From positions 2,108,001 to 2,172,000 of the forward strand of contig JAPEUQ010000007.1 in assembly GCA_027946365.1 (NCBI GenBank): a stretch of DNA of 64,000 nt, read 5' to 3'. Below the pieces are notes generated by a model. It searched no databases, was not told the DNA's origin, and saw nothing but the letters and a program-made list of their open reading frames with translations. A program made the position numbers and the translations under genes. Positions 34,901-49,950 of the stretch are shown here, in pieces. This DNA is from Kalmusia sp. IMI 367209. Its lineage: Eukaryota; Ascomycota; Dothideomycetes; Pleosporales; Didymosphaeriaceae. Numbering within the stretch: position 1 is the stretch's first letter; each line of letters opens with the position of its first letter.

Positions 34901-35879
34901 TAGGCGAAGTAACTATTATTATAATAGAGTATAATTAACTTTAACTATAAGTTATTCTTCCACGTTATACCGCTACTAATAGAGAATAACTTTTAATGGT
35001 ATAAGAAGCTCTTTATAATAGATAATTACATCATATTAGAGTACTACTAGATAATTTATTAGTATCTAACTAAGTGTCTGGGCGATCCGCTTTATAATCT
35101 AATATTTATAATAATATTAATATTAGTCTCCTCATCTATAATACCTATTATAGTACCTAAAGCGTAGGCGTTTAGTATAGAATCTAAGAAGAAGACTAAC
35201 TTATTTATAGTAAGCCTAGTAATTAGGATACTCTAGTTTCTACGATCTAGATTCTTTCCTTAAAATAATAATAATATGGATAACGTAGTACTATAGATAT
35301 TAGAGATAATAAAGAAGATTAGTAAATTAGTAAAAGATAAGATATAGATAGAGCTAATAACTAATACTATAAAATATAAGGAGTTAGTAATTAATTACTA
35401 TGAGAACTAGGCTAGATAGAGATCTTTTAAAATAATTAAGATAGTCCGTATAATAGTAAGGTTAGGCTTTAGGATTAAGAGTCCTACTTAATTAATATAA
35501 GGGCTTAATATCCCTTTAATTAGATATGGTAGGGTTTATAGGGTTTATCTTTTAGAGTAATGATTCTATCTAGGTTAAGTGCTATACTTTTATTATAATA
35601 GACTCGTAGATCAACTTTACTTTTATGAATAATTATTAAGGATAGACCATTATAGATATTATAATTATAATAGATTATACTCTTAAATATATTTACCTAC
35701 GGACTCATCTATACTAGTATCTATAGTAGAACATAAACCCCCGTCATAGAAATGAGTAGGATAAGTGCCTAATTATATATAACGTATCTCTAACTAGTAA
35801 TAAACGTATAGGGTATTAGCTTTATAATCTATATATTAGATTATAATTAGATTAGTATAAATACTTTATAGTCCTTTAT
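31911..35879. other. RIP-degraded repeat DNA, unclassified
   Basis: About 4 kb, AT-rich, stops in all frames. No recognisable RT, integrase or transposase motif survived my reading. Probably one or more dead retroelements. Confidence 0.35.
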
Positions 35880-36615
35880 AATACTGAAGAGATATGATAT
35901 TTATATAATAATACTAGAGTATTTATTATAGTTAAGTAAGTAATAGATTAATATCTATACGTTTATATAACTATTCTATTATATACACGACGTTATATAG
36001 TAAAGTAGTAATAATATAGATTTTATTAGTTCTTTCGTATAATGTATAATTGCAAAAAAGAAAAAAAAAAAAATAAATATTAACTAGATAGTATAAACCA
36101 TAATATTTATACTAATCTTAAATAGTTTTATAAGAGGCTTATAGTATAATATTTTAATTCTCTATACTTTCATGACTCCTTTATAAGACCTAAGTAGTTA
36201 GGTAGTTTCTTTGAGTAGATATAGTTGCTGGAGCGTAGTAGATCTACCCTAAGACTTAAGCTATAATTATGGGAATCGAGAGGTAAGTAAAAGTTAAGTA
36301 GTAATATAAAATAGTATATTATTATAGACTATAATGATATACTATAGACTATATTATATAAAGATATACGTATAAGGTATTTAGACTAGCTACGTTCCTA
36401 TTAGGAATGAAGCTATAGTAATCCTTAATATATTATAAATAAAATTATAAAATTATCTAGAGGTATTATACTAATATCTATTATATTACTAACTATCTTT
36501 TATTATTTACTCCTTTAGCTTAAAGAAGAGTCGCCTAGATAATATTTCTATTTAGTCCTCTTACGCAGCATTATTAGCATCTACTATAGTAGAAGAGTTA
36601 TCCCTTCATCCCCTT
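35880..36615. repeat. Diverged direct repeat, copy A
   Basis: Shares ordered blocks with 36785-37580: ATATAGTAAAG, a TTTATATAATGT-like block, GTTCCTATTAGGAAT versus GTCCCTAGTAGGAAT, TTTAGTCCTCT, and a TAGAAGAGTTAT end. Could be two LTRs or a tandem duplication. Boundaries are approximate. Confidence 0.45.
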
Positions 36616-36784
36616 TCTAAATAAAATATCTATCTACTTAAACTATATAAACTTTTAAGACTATTATTTAAAGTATACGCTATGTAATAATTTAAAATAT
36701 AGATATCTATATAAGATTTTTTTTATTCCTTCTCATACTAATTATCGATCTAAAAAATACTTAATAGCCTCTTATAATATAAAT

Positions 36785-37580
36785 AAGACCTAATAGTAGA
36801 AAATACTATAGTATAAAAGTACTTAATATAGATAAATTAGTATATAATAAATATCTCTACATCTATATTATTATTCTAGCGTATATATAATATAATATAG
36901 TAAAGAAGTTTTAGTTAGAATTTTTTTATTATTTTATATAATGTCTTATTTTAAGAAAAACTATTAGTATATATTAGCAACCAGACCTTATACGCTAGTC
37001 CTTAAATAAGTCTAGTAAAGGGCCTATAGTATAATATATATATAAATGAAAGCTTTAGTAACTATTTTATAAAATCTAGATATAGTTATATAGTTCTTTG
37101 GGTAGGCGTAGTAATGGATAATTATATTAAAGTATAGTAAGACTACTATAAAGATATAAGATATAATTATAAGATATAAAGAAGGAATATAAAGTTATTA
37201 TATAAAATAGTATACTACTTTATAATAGACTATTATAGTATACTATAGATTATTATAGATTACACGTAAAGGTGGGTAGGAATAGAGATAGAAAAGGCGC
37301 TTAGACTCTAAGATACGTCCCTAGTAGGAATACAGCTACAGTGGTACTGATTAACGTTATAAATTAAACTATATAGATGATTAGAAAACTCTAAAGATAT
37401 TATATTATACTAGAATATTTATTATAATACTAACTTTATATATATAAAATATTATATTTTATTATCTAGAATCCATCGCTCACTCCTTAGGCTTAAAGAG
37501 CTCTATTAGTAATAATTTTATTTAGTCCTCTCATATAGCACCATCGCTACCTATTATACTAGAAGAGTTATAATTAATCT
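36785..37580. repeat. Diverged direct repeat, copy B
   Basis: Same orientation and block order as 35880-36615. The two copies lie nearly back to back with only about 170 bp between, too little for an internal retroelement region. Confidence 0.45.
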
Positions 37581-40500
37581 TTCTATACCCTCTTTATCTT
37601 CTTCGTCCCTCTCCTTTATTATCTTTAACCTCTAGGACTCTGCTCAGTAGTAGAGGCGCTTTAATCTATAGAAGTGGCTTCTCCTATATTGGCCCCTATA
37701 ATCTTAAGCCCTAACCACGCCTCTAACGCCTAGCTAATAGTATATATTTATAGGTTTACCTTCTCTACTAGTACTAGCTAGATAGTCTATTTTACCCACG
37801 CGTAAGGTCTGCTTAATCTAGGTAGTAGTAATAGACTTATATAATATAAGGTAGAGAATACTTTAATTAAGCTTCTAGGTAGTATTATACTATTAGATAG
37901 TCTAGTATAGGCGCTTCCGAAAGTCCTTTAGATTAATATAAAAAAGTCTAAGTTAAAGATTACACTATACCTCTAAATAAATTTTATTTTAGCTACTATA
38001 ACTACTATTCCGTCCCTACTCCCTATCTATACGCTAGAGCTTCTTAATCTTCTTAATATAATAGCGTTCTAGGAGGGCCATCGCCTAGTAGTATTAGATA
38101 TCTATATATATTTTTATTATCTTAAACGGAGAACCACGTCCTAGGCCTAGTAGAATTAATTATTAATAAGGATACGCTAGGATATACCTTCCACGCCTAT
38201 CTAGACTATAGAGGAGGTGGGCGTTAGAGATATTATTATACTAAAGATTCTAGTATTAAAGGGATCCCTACGCTTATATTAATTCTATAGAAAGGTGGAG
38301 GTATAGCCTTATATAATCTTATTACTAAGTAAGTGGGCTTTCTTAAGCATAGCTACGGATGTATAGTATGGGTAGATTATTTTAGTATAAAAGTTTAACT
38401 TCCCTATAGACTATTATAGAATTTACGTAACCAGCGTTTCGTCCTTACGTATAATAGTATTAAAGGCTACTATTTCCTTATAATTAATATTAGCCAGAGG
38501 CGGTTAAAGCGTTAAAGTATATTACCTTATAGTTATAATATGCTAGGCCTTATTAAAGGAGTATTATTATTATTAGGTATATATATTATTCTCTACTACT
38601 TTTAAAGCTATATTTACTTTTTACTACTACTACTACTATTACTACTATTACTACTGAGTTGGGGATTGGAGTCGAAGGCGCTAAGGACTTATAGAGTTAA
38701 TATTCTCTCTAGTAGAATATTTATAGCTATAGTTAAATATACTTATATTATCTTTATACTTTATCTCTTTTTATTTATAGTCTTATCGGCGTCGTTTACT
38801 TTATAATAGCTATAATATTTATATGCCTAGTAGCTACCATCCGTTTATATTTACCTAGAATTAAGTTATATATATAGTGGTCTATATAAAGCCACTCTAT
38901 ATTAAATAGGATATTCTATAAAAGGGACTGCCTTACTAGCCATATTACTATAAATAAGGAGTGGGTGATAAAGACTAGCTTATAGAAGGATATTTTAGTC
39001 ACGCGTAGGGGAAAGATTTATCTAGTATTATATTAGACTAGTATTATATTCTTATCTTTATTACTATTAATTATTATATACGGCTCCTAGGCTATTTATA
39101 CTAGTAGTACTCGATACGCGTCATTAGGCGTATAATAGATATATCTAGATATAAGATTTATTTTTACTTCTATAGAGAAGTTCCGCTAACCCCTATCCTA
39201 CTATTATATGGCTAAGCTAGTATAGTCGGGCAGCGTAGATAGAGGTGAGGATAGTAATAAGTTTAAGTGGGACGTTAATAATGATATGATTAAGACGTAG
39301 GAAAAAGGAGATAGTAGATTTTTAAGACGTGATCTTATTTACTATAAGCTATTCTAGCGTATTAGGGCGTTCATGCGTTAAAGTAAAGTATATAGTAGTA
39401 TATATTATATTATATTATAAATAAATTAGACCTAGGATGAGAGACTAATAATCGTGACGGTATTATTACTAAGCTGGCCTATATATATCTTATACGTTAT
39501 TAGTTAATCTATAACTTAACCTAATTATTATATTAACTTAGCATAACTACTATAAGGCTTAACTTAATTACTAGATCTACTTAACCTATCTACTACGTTA
39601 TCTTATAATCTATCTAGTATTACGTAATAATTAGTTATTAATATATAAGTTTACTAGGTTGTAAAAGGTTATCCTACTATTATAATAACTCTTAAGGAGT
39701 ATATCTAATACTATAGGAGGGTACTATTAACGATAGTATATTTAGAGAAATATAAATAATTATAGGTAGAGTACTAGTAAAGTCTATAATAATAATCTAA
39801 AGACTATTATAAATTACTATAAAATTATAAAGATTACTAATAATTAGAAGTATAGGCTATAGTGGGAAATGAACCGGAGCTATCTAGATTATTATCTAGA
39901 TATATGAGTAATCTAACGGGTGTAAGAGCTCTAAAATGACTCTCTAATCCTAATTTATATATATATAAGAAGTCTATATTATAAAGGACCTTTTCTCCTT
40001 ATCTAATATCTTAAAACCTTAAGGTAGATTATAGATATAATAATACTTAATTAACTCTTCTTTAGACTTAATTAAACTCGCTCGTTACGTGGAAGTCTAT
40101 TATAGTAGAATAGAAAGGTTTATAGTAGATTATTTAGTTCTATTAATCTAATTTACTAGGTAATATATATCAGATAATAGGTAATGTTAGCCCACCTCAT
40201 AATAGTTAACTATAATTATTAATAATTTTTAGTAGTCTCTAGAAGTCTCTAATAGTCTATAATAATATATTATTATCTAGACTTTTATTTAAGCTCTAGC
40301 GTTATAGAATGGTATGATTAGAGGAAGTAGAGTTTTATTTATTATAATAATAACTTTAGACTATTAGAAGTAGTATGATTAGTTATTAGAAGATAAAGAA
40401 TCTTAGAATGAGGATTAGAACTATACTAACTAACTATAACTCCTTATACTAAGTATTGACGGAGGTTGGCTATTAACGATAGTTAATTAACCTAGAGTTA

Positions 40501-41379
40501 AAAGATAAGGTTAAAGAAAGTAGGGCCCTAGAGATAAATAGAATTAATTAACCCTTAATTAAATCTATAAAATAGTTCATCTATAGTTTAGCTAACGGTG
40601 CTAAAAATTAATAGTAAAAGTCTTACTACCTTAATTAGTTTTATAATATAATGTAATGATCTTAACGTAATCCTTTAGTAATACTAAAAGACTATACCGA
40701 TTATATAAGCTAGAAAGGCTTAGCTAAAGGCTAAATGTGTTATCTATAATATCTAGATTAAGATTAATTCTAAAGTATATATTCCACTATTATAAAAACT
40801 AGTTAAATTAAGGCTACCTCATCTAATGGATTACCTAGTAGTGGTAAATATTAAAACCTTTAAAAATAATTAGAGATATCCCCTATAGGATAAAAAGGCG
40901 TTTAAGGAGGATATTAAATACTATAAAATCCTCTATGAGTTATTTAAGAGTGATAGACATGACTATGACACGGAGAGAATAAATCTATAATAAGTAGTCT
41001 CCTTTATTTAGTTAATTATATCTCTATATCTACTCTACTCTTACTATCTTCCTAAAACGCTAGTATATAATTAATTTATTAATTTAAGATTAGTGATCGG
41101 CATTAACGATTAATTTAAAATAATAAGAACTTATAATTAATATCTATCTATGCTAAACCCCTATAAAGTACTATAAGATGGGATATATAACTAGTAGAAT
41201 ATAACTAGGTAGCTATAGAAGTAGAGATATATAATATCTCTAAGTTAGCATTAACTAACGCAGTAACAAGCGATTTTCTAATAGCTATAAATAAGATTAT
41301 AAATACCTAGGTTATAGCGTTTAAGGAGAACTCTCGTTATATTACTAGGATGACTAGGTGAGAGATGGTGAAACGATTC
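37581..41379. other. RIP-degraded repeat DNA, unclassified
   Basis: Stops in all frames. Contains a TAC/TACTAT microsatellite at 38621-38656. LTR-like A/T-rich text near 39.8-40.3 kb has no partner that I could find. Confidence 0.35.
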
Positions 41380-41722
41380 TGTAATGGGGCGGTCGTGAGG
41401 CTGTCTTAAAGGGGGTAAGTAGGAAATGAGGATATATAGGGTTATATAGTTATAAGGGGTAAACGTTAATTAACTACTATAAGTATTAATTACTAATAGG
41501 GTTAATGGTAGTCTTCCATAAAGAACTACTTATAAGAGAATTTAATAGATTAATAATAAGGATTACAGGTAGTTATTCATTATCTCTATATACTACTATC
41601 TAGGGTTGGCTCTATAGGCTCTATGGGTAGAGTCTATAGAGTTGGCTCTATAGGCTCTATAGATAGAGCCTATAGAGTCATTATGTAATTATATTATATA
41701 TTTATATTATACTTAGTATTAC
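41380..41722 (-). repeat. Gypsy LTR (left, 3' LTR of the element)
   Basis: Begins TGTAATGGGGCGG and ends TTAGTATTAC. Aligns with 47899-48242 almost base for base. Holds a hairpin-prone block of GGCTCTATAGG/CCTATAGAG repeats at about 41,590-41,680. Confidence 0.85.
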
Positions 41723-44700
41723 TTCCGTGATTATAATACCAGTCCTTCTAATCTTATTAATTATTATTATTAATATTATTATTGTCGTAATTTTATTATG
41801 GTATAGTAGTTATAATACTATTTCCCCTCTTAGTTCTTTGGCCTAAAGAATGTTTCGTTATAAAAATAGAGTTATATTAATAGGGTAGTCTCTATTAATT
41901 CTTAGGTTACTATTATTCTTTATACCTTCTTATAAAACTACCGAACATCTTATACTTATTAATAAAATTAGTTATTATAGGTTTATTACTATATCTTATT
42001 TTTAATATACTAGGCTAAATTTAAATTATATTATTTCTCCTTATGATACTCCGAAAAGGCTGGCTTATAAGCCTTATATAAGATCTAGTGTTTAATATTC
42101 TTATAACGTAAATAGTATTTTAGTAGCTAAGAGTAAGTAATTTATCTAAGTATCCTATCTTATACTAATTATTTATAGTGCGATCTGTTAATCGTTCCTA
42201 AACTAAAATTTAAGCTAAACTAGATAAGGCTAAGAAAGTCTAGGAGGTAGTGCTAGATATATTAGCTATTATTTATATTAGGGTGGTAAGGCTTTAAAAA
42301 TAGAAAGAGTTTTTTAATAAATAGGAGGATTATTAGTCTATAGTTCTAGAGGTGGAGTTAGATTAAAAAGAGATGGATTTATAGGCTACTAGCCTATAGA
42401 ATAGTCTAGAGGAGGTAGGAGTTGACCTAAGTATTACTTATACCTCTAGTGGTAACGTTATTCTTCCTAATTTATAGCTAGGCGGTCTAGGTCTTAGTCT
42501 ATTATCTTTTAGTTTTCTTTATAAGATTAGTTTAGCTAGTACTCCTCTAGCTTCTTAGGGTAGTTAAGGTTTTCTTTTAGTTTCTAGATATTATCCTATA
42601 GGTTTCTACTTTTATCTATTCTAGCCTATTTAATCTAATAATAGTTCTTTCCGTTCTAATAGTAGTAGTCTATTATATATAAAACTTTTTATTCTTTTTT
42701 ATCTCTATACATGTCTACTTTATACACCGTGGGTTATATATTCTAAGGTGCCTTTTCTAATAGTACTATATAAAAGATAGAGTAAATTTTATAAATTCTA
42801 GTAGCTTTAGTTAATATATAACTAGTGTAATTTATTCTATTATCTTATATAGTTTAATTTTTAGGTGATTAAGTTTTCCGGAAGGTCGTTTACTGGCTAT
42901 ATTTTTTTATAGTAGCTAGACTTTCTCTCCTTTTTCTAATAGAGGCGTAGCCTTTTACTTATAATTATAATATTTCTTTATTTAAAGTTATAGGAACGTG
43001 ATATTATTTTTAATATATTATATGTTTATATAATCCTTTTATCTAGTTTTTTTATCTATACTTTATAATTTTATTACTTTTGGTACCTGGTATACTTTTA
43101 GTATAAACCCATAATTTATATAGAACGGCGTGACCCTATAGCGCTGTATTATAAGCTATTATAGGCTAACTAGGCCATAGAGTAGTCTCACCTAGTTATT
43201 TTATTAATAGTTTAAGTAGCACCTTAGATATTATTCTATTATTTAATTTATATGTTTAGTTTATTCGTCTATTTAGGGGTGATATACCGTGGATATACTA
43301 TACTTAATTTCAATTAATCCGATTACTATTATCTATAGTTTTAAGATGAATTAGACGTCTTAGTCTATAATAATCTTGTCTAGTATCCCATAGTAGACTA
43401 CTACTATTAATAGGAATCTAAAGGCTATCTGTTCTATTTTACTAATTTTCTAATATAGGAGAAAGTAACTATACTTTATTATTTTATTAATGATTATTAT
43501 AATTCTATTATATTCTATTCTATTATTAGGTCCTTAGATTTTAGTAATTATATAATAAAATCCATTATTACCATTTCCCATAGTCATTTGGGGTTTCCAC
43601 TAGTTAGAGTTCTCTATAGGTATATATTATTTAGGTTTATTTCGGTGATAATTAGTATAATTATAAAGAATTTTAGTAATTATTTATTTTACTTTTAGAA
43701 AGTAGTAGCTTTATATAAGTTACTCTAGGTTCTTTTAATTTCCTAGTATCTATATACTAGTACTTTATAGAATTGTCTAACAAACTCTCGTTATACTTTC
43801 TTAAAAATATAGGTTTAATTAAAGACTTTTATTAGTCCTACCTTAATAGTAATTTTTTTAATAAATAACTTAAGTCTTTCGTCGCTTATTCTATTTCCCA
43901 TTGAATCCATTTCTCCTACTTACTAGTTTAAAGTTCTATTAAGGCTACTAGTTTAGGATGATTATAGATTATATTTTCCTTATTATTATATGTTAGTAAA
44001 GTTGCCGAGACTAGGGTTATTCCTTATAAGTCTAGTCTTCTACTTAAGGCGTTAATCTTTAGATTATCTATTCCTTTAATATAAATAATTTTAAAGTTAA
44101 ATATAATTAATTATTTTATTTATTTAGTTTATCGCTAATTTAGGACCTTAATTATTATGAATCCAGTAAGATTTTTATAGTCTAAATAAACTAGGATCTA
44201 GTATTTTACCCCTTAGAGATATATCCTTCATTCCTTAAATATTATAAATATGGCTAGTATTTCTTTATTATATATATTATAGTTTAACTCTGGTGGTTTT
44301 ATCTTCTATAAGTAATATTTTACTAGGTGTTTCTCATCTGTTTAGGGTCTCTCTAGAGTAGGTATGCCTTAATAATAAAGTTGAATGCGTCCATTTCTAG
44401 AATTATTAATAGATATAAGTTAAAGATTTATAATACTAGATACTTTATAAATTTCTTTTTTAGGGTACCCATTACCGTCGCGCATTCCTAAGTCTATTTA
44501 AAAGGGGTATCCTTTTTATTAATTTTATTAAAGGGTTGGTTATTTTAGACTAATGTGGAATAAACTTTCTATAAAAATTATAGAATTCTAAAAGGATTAT
44601 ACTTCCTTAATATTCTTTAGTTCTAGTTATTTAAGGATATCTTTAACCTTTACTGATTCTATCTTAATCCTTCCTAGTTCTATTATATATCCTAGGAAAA

Positions 44701-47700
44701 TGGTTATAATTATATTAAATTCGTATTTTTAGAGCTTAAGGTAGAGTTTAGTATCCCTTATTTACTAGAGGACCTTATTTATCTATTACTTATGTTCTTC
44801 TGGTTTTTTCAAATAGATTAGGACGTCATTAAGATAGGTTATAATATATTTTTTTAGATAGTCTTTAAGGATAGTGTTTATTCACCGCTAAAAGAAGGCT
44901 AGTATATTTATAAGACTAAACGGCATTACATTCTATTTATATAGCCCTATTTTAGTATAAAAGACTATCTTTTATTTATATTCTTTCTTTATTCTAATTT
45001 AGTGGTATGCGTTTTTTACGTCTAGCTAGGTGAAACGTTTAGCATATCTTAATTAGTCCTAAAGATCTAATATTAAGAATAGGGGTACTTATTTTTAATA
45101 ATGATATTATTTATTTTTAGTAGTCTATATAAAACTATAGTATAGAATCGTCCTTTTTATAGTAAATATAACCCTATAGGCTGCTAAAGAGGTGGATTCT
45201 TAGATATATTCTTAGATTATATGTTTAATAATTATATTTTAGATGATTTCATCCTCCTATATCATTATCTTATAAATGGGTCCCACGTAGGTTACTTTCC
45301 TTCTATATAATTAATCTCATAGTCCCATTCTGCGTGTTCTAGTAGATAATCTAGTGGCTCCTAGAAGATTTCCTTATATTCCTAATAAACGTTAGGAATT
45401 TCTTCTTTCTAAACTCCTTATTTACTAAAAGATGATAAGGATATTCTATTTATTATTTCTACTAGTTAATTATTAGGTTAACTTATTTTAGCTAGGGTAA
45501 CCTAAGAATGACGTCCTGGAGGTTATTAATCTAGATGACATCTATAGTTATATTCCTTATTTCTAATCCTTAGGATAGGAATAATCCTTTTCTTATTTCC
45601 TTTATTATTTATTTTTAGAATGGTAACCCTTCAATCCCTAAAAGGACGCTAGGTTCCTTTTTTATTAGATTTATATTTCTTATTTCTATATAAATTCTTT
45701 AGAGATAAAGTTTCTTATAGCTCTACTATTAATTATTACCCTTATGGGCTGTCTATAATACTCAGCCTCTAGTATTAGATGGATTCCTCTTATTCCCTTA
45801 AAAGTTTCTTTCTCTTTATGCCAGTATTTAGTCTGGATCTTTTTTCCATATATTTTAGATATTTATTTTCTGGATATTCGTACTATAGTCTTCCCATAAC
45901 ATATTCCATTAGTAGTAAGGATCCTAGTATAAGGATGAGATATCCTCCTTATTTCTTTTAGGTATTATTTATATATTTCTTTTCTGGTGATAATATCGGT
46001 GTATAAATCCCTAAAGACCCTAGTTAAATATATTTAATATTTTATTTTTAGTACTAGGTATAATAAGCACTTGTTACTAATATATAAGACCCATAAGATT
46101 TTATAATATGCGGGATATTTTATGCTTACTTAGAGGTTATCTTTTTATTAGATTCTTCTTCTATTACTATATTATGTTCCTAGATTAGGATCTAATATTT
46201 TACTAGAATTTAGGCGTATATATTTTATTAATTTATTTAACTTCTCTGGCTACGCTATATCATTCTAAGTTATTAAGAGATTTATTTACTAGAATCTTAT
46301 TTTACTCTACCCACCTCTAGAAATCCGTAAATTTAGTATTTTGAGGGTACTTAATTTTCTATTCCTTATATACCTCATGGACGTTCTATTCTGGTGAGGC
46401 CTATTTAAAGAATTTCCATTTTTTAATTATTTCCTAGAATAACTATAAACCTTAGGGTTAAGCTATTTACTATGCTAGTCTAGTAGACTAGAAATATTCT
46501 ATTCCTCTAATTTAAATATTCTTTATAGGGTATTATTTCCTTTTTGAGCGATTAGGGATAAGTATAACTTATCTTCCTCTAATTTTTTTCTTTAACTTAC
46601 TTATTCCTTTGGAGTTAAATTAATTATTGGGAATTTAGGCGTCTTATTCTTTTTTATTTATGGTAAGGCGTTCTTTAGTCTATTTTAATTAATATCTTAT
46701 AACCTCTTTTATACTTTTATAGGTGTTATAGTTATCCTTTAAATACTTAGCCTAATAGGTTACTTTATATTCCTAATTTCTAGCTAACTAGTCCTTAAAT
46801 TCCTTTTAGTTTCTTTCTCCTAGACTTTTACCGTTGGTGTTTCTTTTATCAGGGTAGTTTCTAGCTATATAGCCTTTCTTTTTATATCTAAAATATACTT
46901 TTTCTTTCCTAAGTTAGTCCTTCTTTAGATCTATTTTATTATTATTCTAAGGCTTTCTACCTTCCTTATTAGCGTTAAGAATTATTAGGTCTCCTATATT
47001 AGAGTTAAGTTTAGACCTTCCTTTCACCCCTAGCTATTTTCCTATTGGTTATCCTACTTCCAAAGATATAATTTATTATTTACCTAGATAATCTATTAGA
47101 TTATAGTAGGGAATATCGTGGATTTTTCTATATAGATTATCTTATAACGGATATCCCTTTTCAGGCTCTTATAAAACCTAGTTATTAAGGCTTATTCTCC
47201 CTAGTCTAATACTAAGGTAGCCAACTATTTAAATATAGATATATAAGCTACCACTATCTTAGTTTAGTATAGCTATAATAATCTTTATTCTACTATTTAT
47301 TCAGCGTCTATATTATTAAAGGTCCTATAGAGTTTCTATTTAAAGTATTTATAACTTTAAAATATTAAGTTAGTCTCTATTTTCTTCCGCTTTTTATATT
47401 TATGTGGAAATCTATTAGGAATCCATTAAACCAATTCATAACTCATCCTATAAAATAGATAGTTATATAAGCTATCTTTACTTCTTCGGTTTCAGGAAGT
47501 CATGGTTTAAATCCAAGTATAGAGATATAAAGATAAGGAATCTTCTTAGTTTATTTTAGATTCTATTAAACTTCTTAGGTTCTACTAGCTTAGGGGCGGT
47601 TTTAAAGTCATATTTTAATCTTATCTAGTTGTTATTTTATCTCTCCTCCTCCTTCCCCTTCTTCTTCTTTTCCTTAAGCTACTAATAGGGCTTTAATCTA

Positions 47701-47898
47701 TTTAACTATTTTATTATATATTTCCTTTTATTTCTTACTTTTATCTCTAAGATGATTAATTTATATTTTTATCTAAATATACTTTGTATTATTTATAGAT
47801 ATTACCTTAAGTAATTCTAATGGAGTAGTAGATACCATTATTAATAAGGGTGCGACCTAATATATTTATAGTAGATTCTTAAGATATAATTATTAAAG

Positions 47899-48242
47899 TA
47901 TAATAGGGCGGCCATAAGGCTATCTTAAAGGGGGTAAGTGGGAAATAAGGGTGTATAGGGTTATATAGTTATAAGGGGTGAACGTTAATCAACTACTATA
48001 AGTATTAATTATTAATAGGGTTAATAGTAGTCTTCCATAAGGAACTACTTATAAGAGAACTTAATAGATTAATAATAAGGATTACTGGTGGTTATCCATT
48101 ATCTCTATATACTACTATCTAGGGTTGGCTCTGTGGGCTCTGTGGATAGAGCCTACAGAGTTGGCTCTATAGGCTCTATAGATAGAGCCTATAGAGTCGT
48201 TACATAATTATATTATATATCTATATTATACTTAGTATTACT
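47899..48242 (-). repeat. Gypsy LTR (right, 5' LTR of the element)
   Basis: Partner of the left LTR, with the first G changed to A (TATAATAGGGCGG). Contains the same GGCTCTRTRGG inverted-repeat block at about 48,127-48,198. Confidence 0.85.
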
Positions 48243-48269
48243 TTCGATATAATAAGAAACTTCCCTTTA

Positions 48270-49950
48270 GATTAGGAAAGATATAGCCAGCTTTATAATT
48301 AAGGAGGTATTATACGGAACGACTCTTACTGACGATATATTTAATTAGGGTTATAATAAGGATGCCTCTTAGGCTAAAAGTACGTTATTTATAGACTAAA
48401 ATAGATCCCATAACTAACGTTCCTGAGAGGTAGTAGAAATGATACCAATTAGAAGTGGGCTTAAGTATAAGAGTCTTAGGTGATGGGAAGATAATATCCT
48501 ATTTATAGTTAATAATATATTATTAAGGATTATTATTATATTAATCCTGAATAAGCACCTGAGTGGTGAATACCTAACTTAGTAATTAGCGTCACTTATA
48601 AGCTTTAAGTATAGGTATAATTTAACGTTTATAGGGTTAATTAGAGGATAGAGTATACCTTAAATCTAAATACTAGTCATGAGATTATTATAGATAATAG
48701 AAGTCTAAGAAGAGTAACTATATACGGTAGAAATATAGTAGTTATTAATATTTATTTTATATTAGCCTCCTTAGGTCTATTCTATAATAATACCTGCTGC
48801 AGTCATTATATAAACTTAACTTAGAATTAATATATCTTATTATAAATAAACCTAACCATATTACTAACTACTATCTATTTATACCTAGGGGTTCTATCTG
48901 CGTAGGCAATATATAAATAAAAGTAAAAGAATATATTTAGAAGAAAGTTACTTAGCTTTAACTAAATACTTCTTATCTAGGTCTTTAGGTTTATAGTAAT
49001 GGCCTAGATTGGGCCGGCCTTAATAGGTACTAGAGGAAAGCATTACTATATAGGATGATAGATAACTAGCGCTTACTTCTATGATATATTAATATATATA
49101 TAGTAAATCTAGTTATAGAGCTCTAGATTTACTTAGTTACATTCCTATATAATTGAACCAAAAGACCTACTAGATAGAAGATTTAAGAAGTAAAAGGGCT
49201 TTCTATTTACCTTATTTTTACTATTATTTCTTATAGTAATGATGAGATTACCAACCTTAATACGCTTAATAATAGAAATAGTACTAGACCTAAGAGTAAG
49301 GCGCTTCTTCTAGGTAAAGAATAGTCTAGGCTTAAATATAGTAGGAGGCTCCTTACGCTTATAAGGAGTTGGTGGTAAATGACTAAGATATTATTAGTAA
49401 AAGTAACTATAAGAGCTTCTTAGACGTATATACTAATATAAGGCTAATAGCTACCATTGAAATTAGTACCTAGTTAACTATAATAGAAGCTGAACGGTGA
49501 AGCCCTATATTAAAAATAGAATATAGAGTCTTATTTAGGTCTACTTTATATAAGCTAACTTTCTTAAACGGGTGCGGGTTTTACGTTAGTTAATTCTTTA
49601 AGGTATAATAGAGCTAAGTATTTATAATATAATATACTTAATTTTTAATAAAATTAATTATAGAGTATAGGCGACTATCGATTAAGCTATTATTTAGGGG
49701 AAGAAAAGATTAGTTAATGGGGTCTCAGCTTTATATAAGGCGATAGGGACGTACTAGCCTCTAGTAAAGATAAAATAATTATATTATATTATTAGAAGTA
49801 TAGATTATATAAGCTTTATAAATGAGAGCCTGTCTCTATATACTTTTAGATATATAGGGTCTAGTAGTCTTAAAGTGGAATAACATAGAATAAATATAAA
49901 TAGCTACTTAACTATATCTAGTAGGCTTAATGATATACTTAAGTGCCATA
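48270..49950 (+). mobile_element. Copia retrotransposon fragment, RIP-degraded
   Basis: The stretch with TTTATAGGGTTAATTAGAGG near 48.63 kb matches the reverse complement of the 15.0-15.1 kb segment of the first Copia element, and the surrounding sequence aligns in the same sense. This is therefore a second, plus-strand copy of a related element. I found no LTR pair for it, so it may be truncated by the Gypsy insertion on its left. Confidence 0.5.

Larger units (their letters stand above)
41380..48242 (-). mobile_element. Ty3/Gypsy LTR retrotransposon, RIP-inactivated
   Basis: Full-length element of about 6.86 kb between two LTRs of about 343 bp. Minus-strand remnants in gag-to-pol order: zinc knuckle near 46.87 kb (GYIARN after YFRYKKK, from a CxxCxxxGHxxxxC type); RT near 45.03-44.88 kb (LDVKNAYH, later GLYK and NVMPFSLIN from a VMPFGLTNAP-type motif); RNase H near 44.32-44.18 kb (PPELNYNIYNKEILAI, then FKE). 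Trp codons now read TAG/TAA throughout, as RIP predicts. The longest open frame inside (45779-45961) lies on the other strand and is not a gene. Confidence 0.85.
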
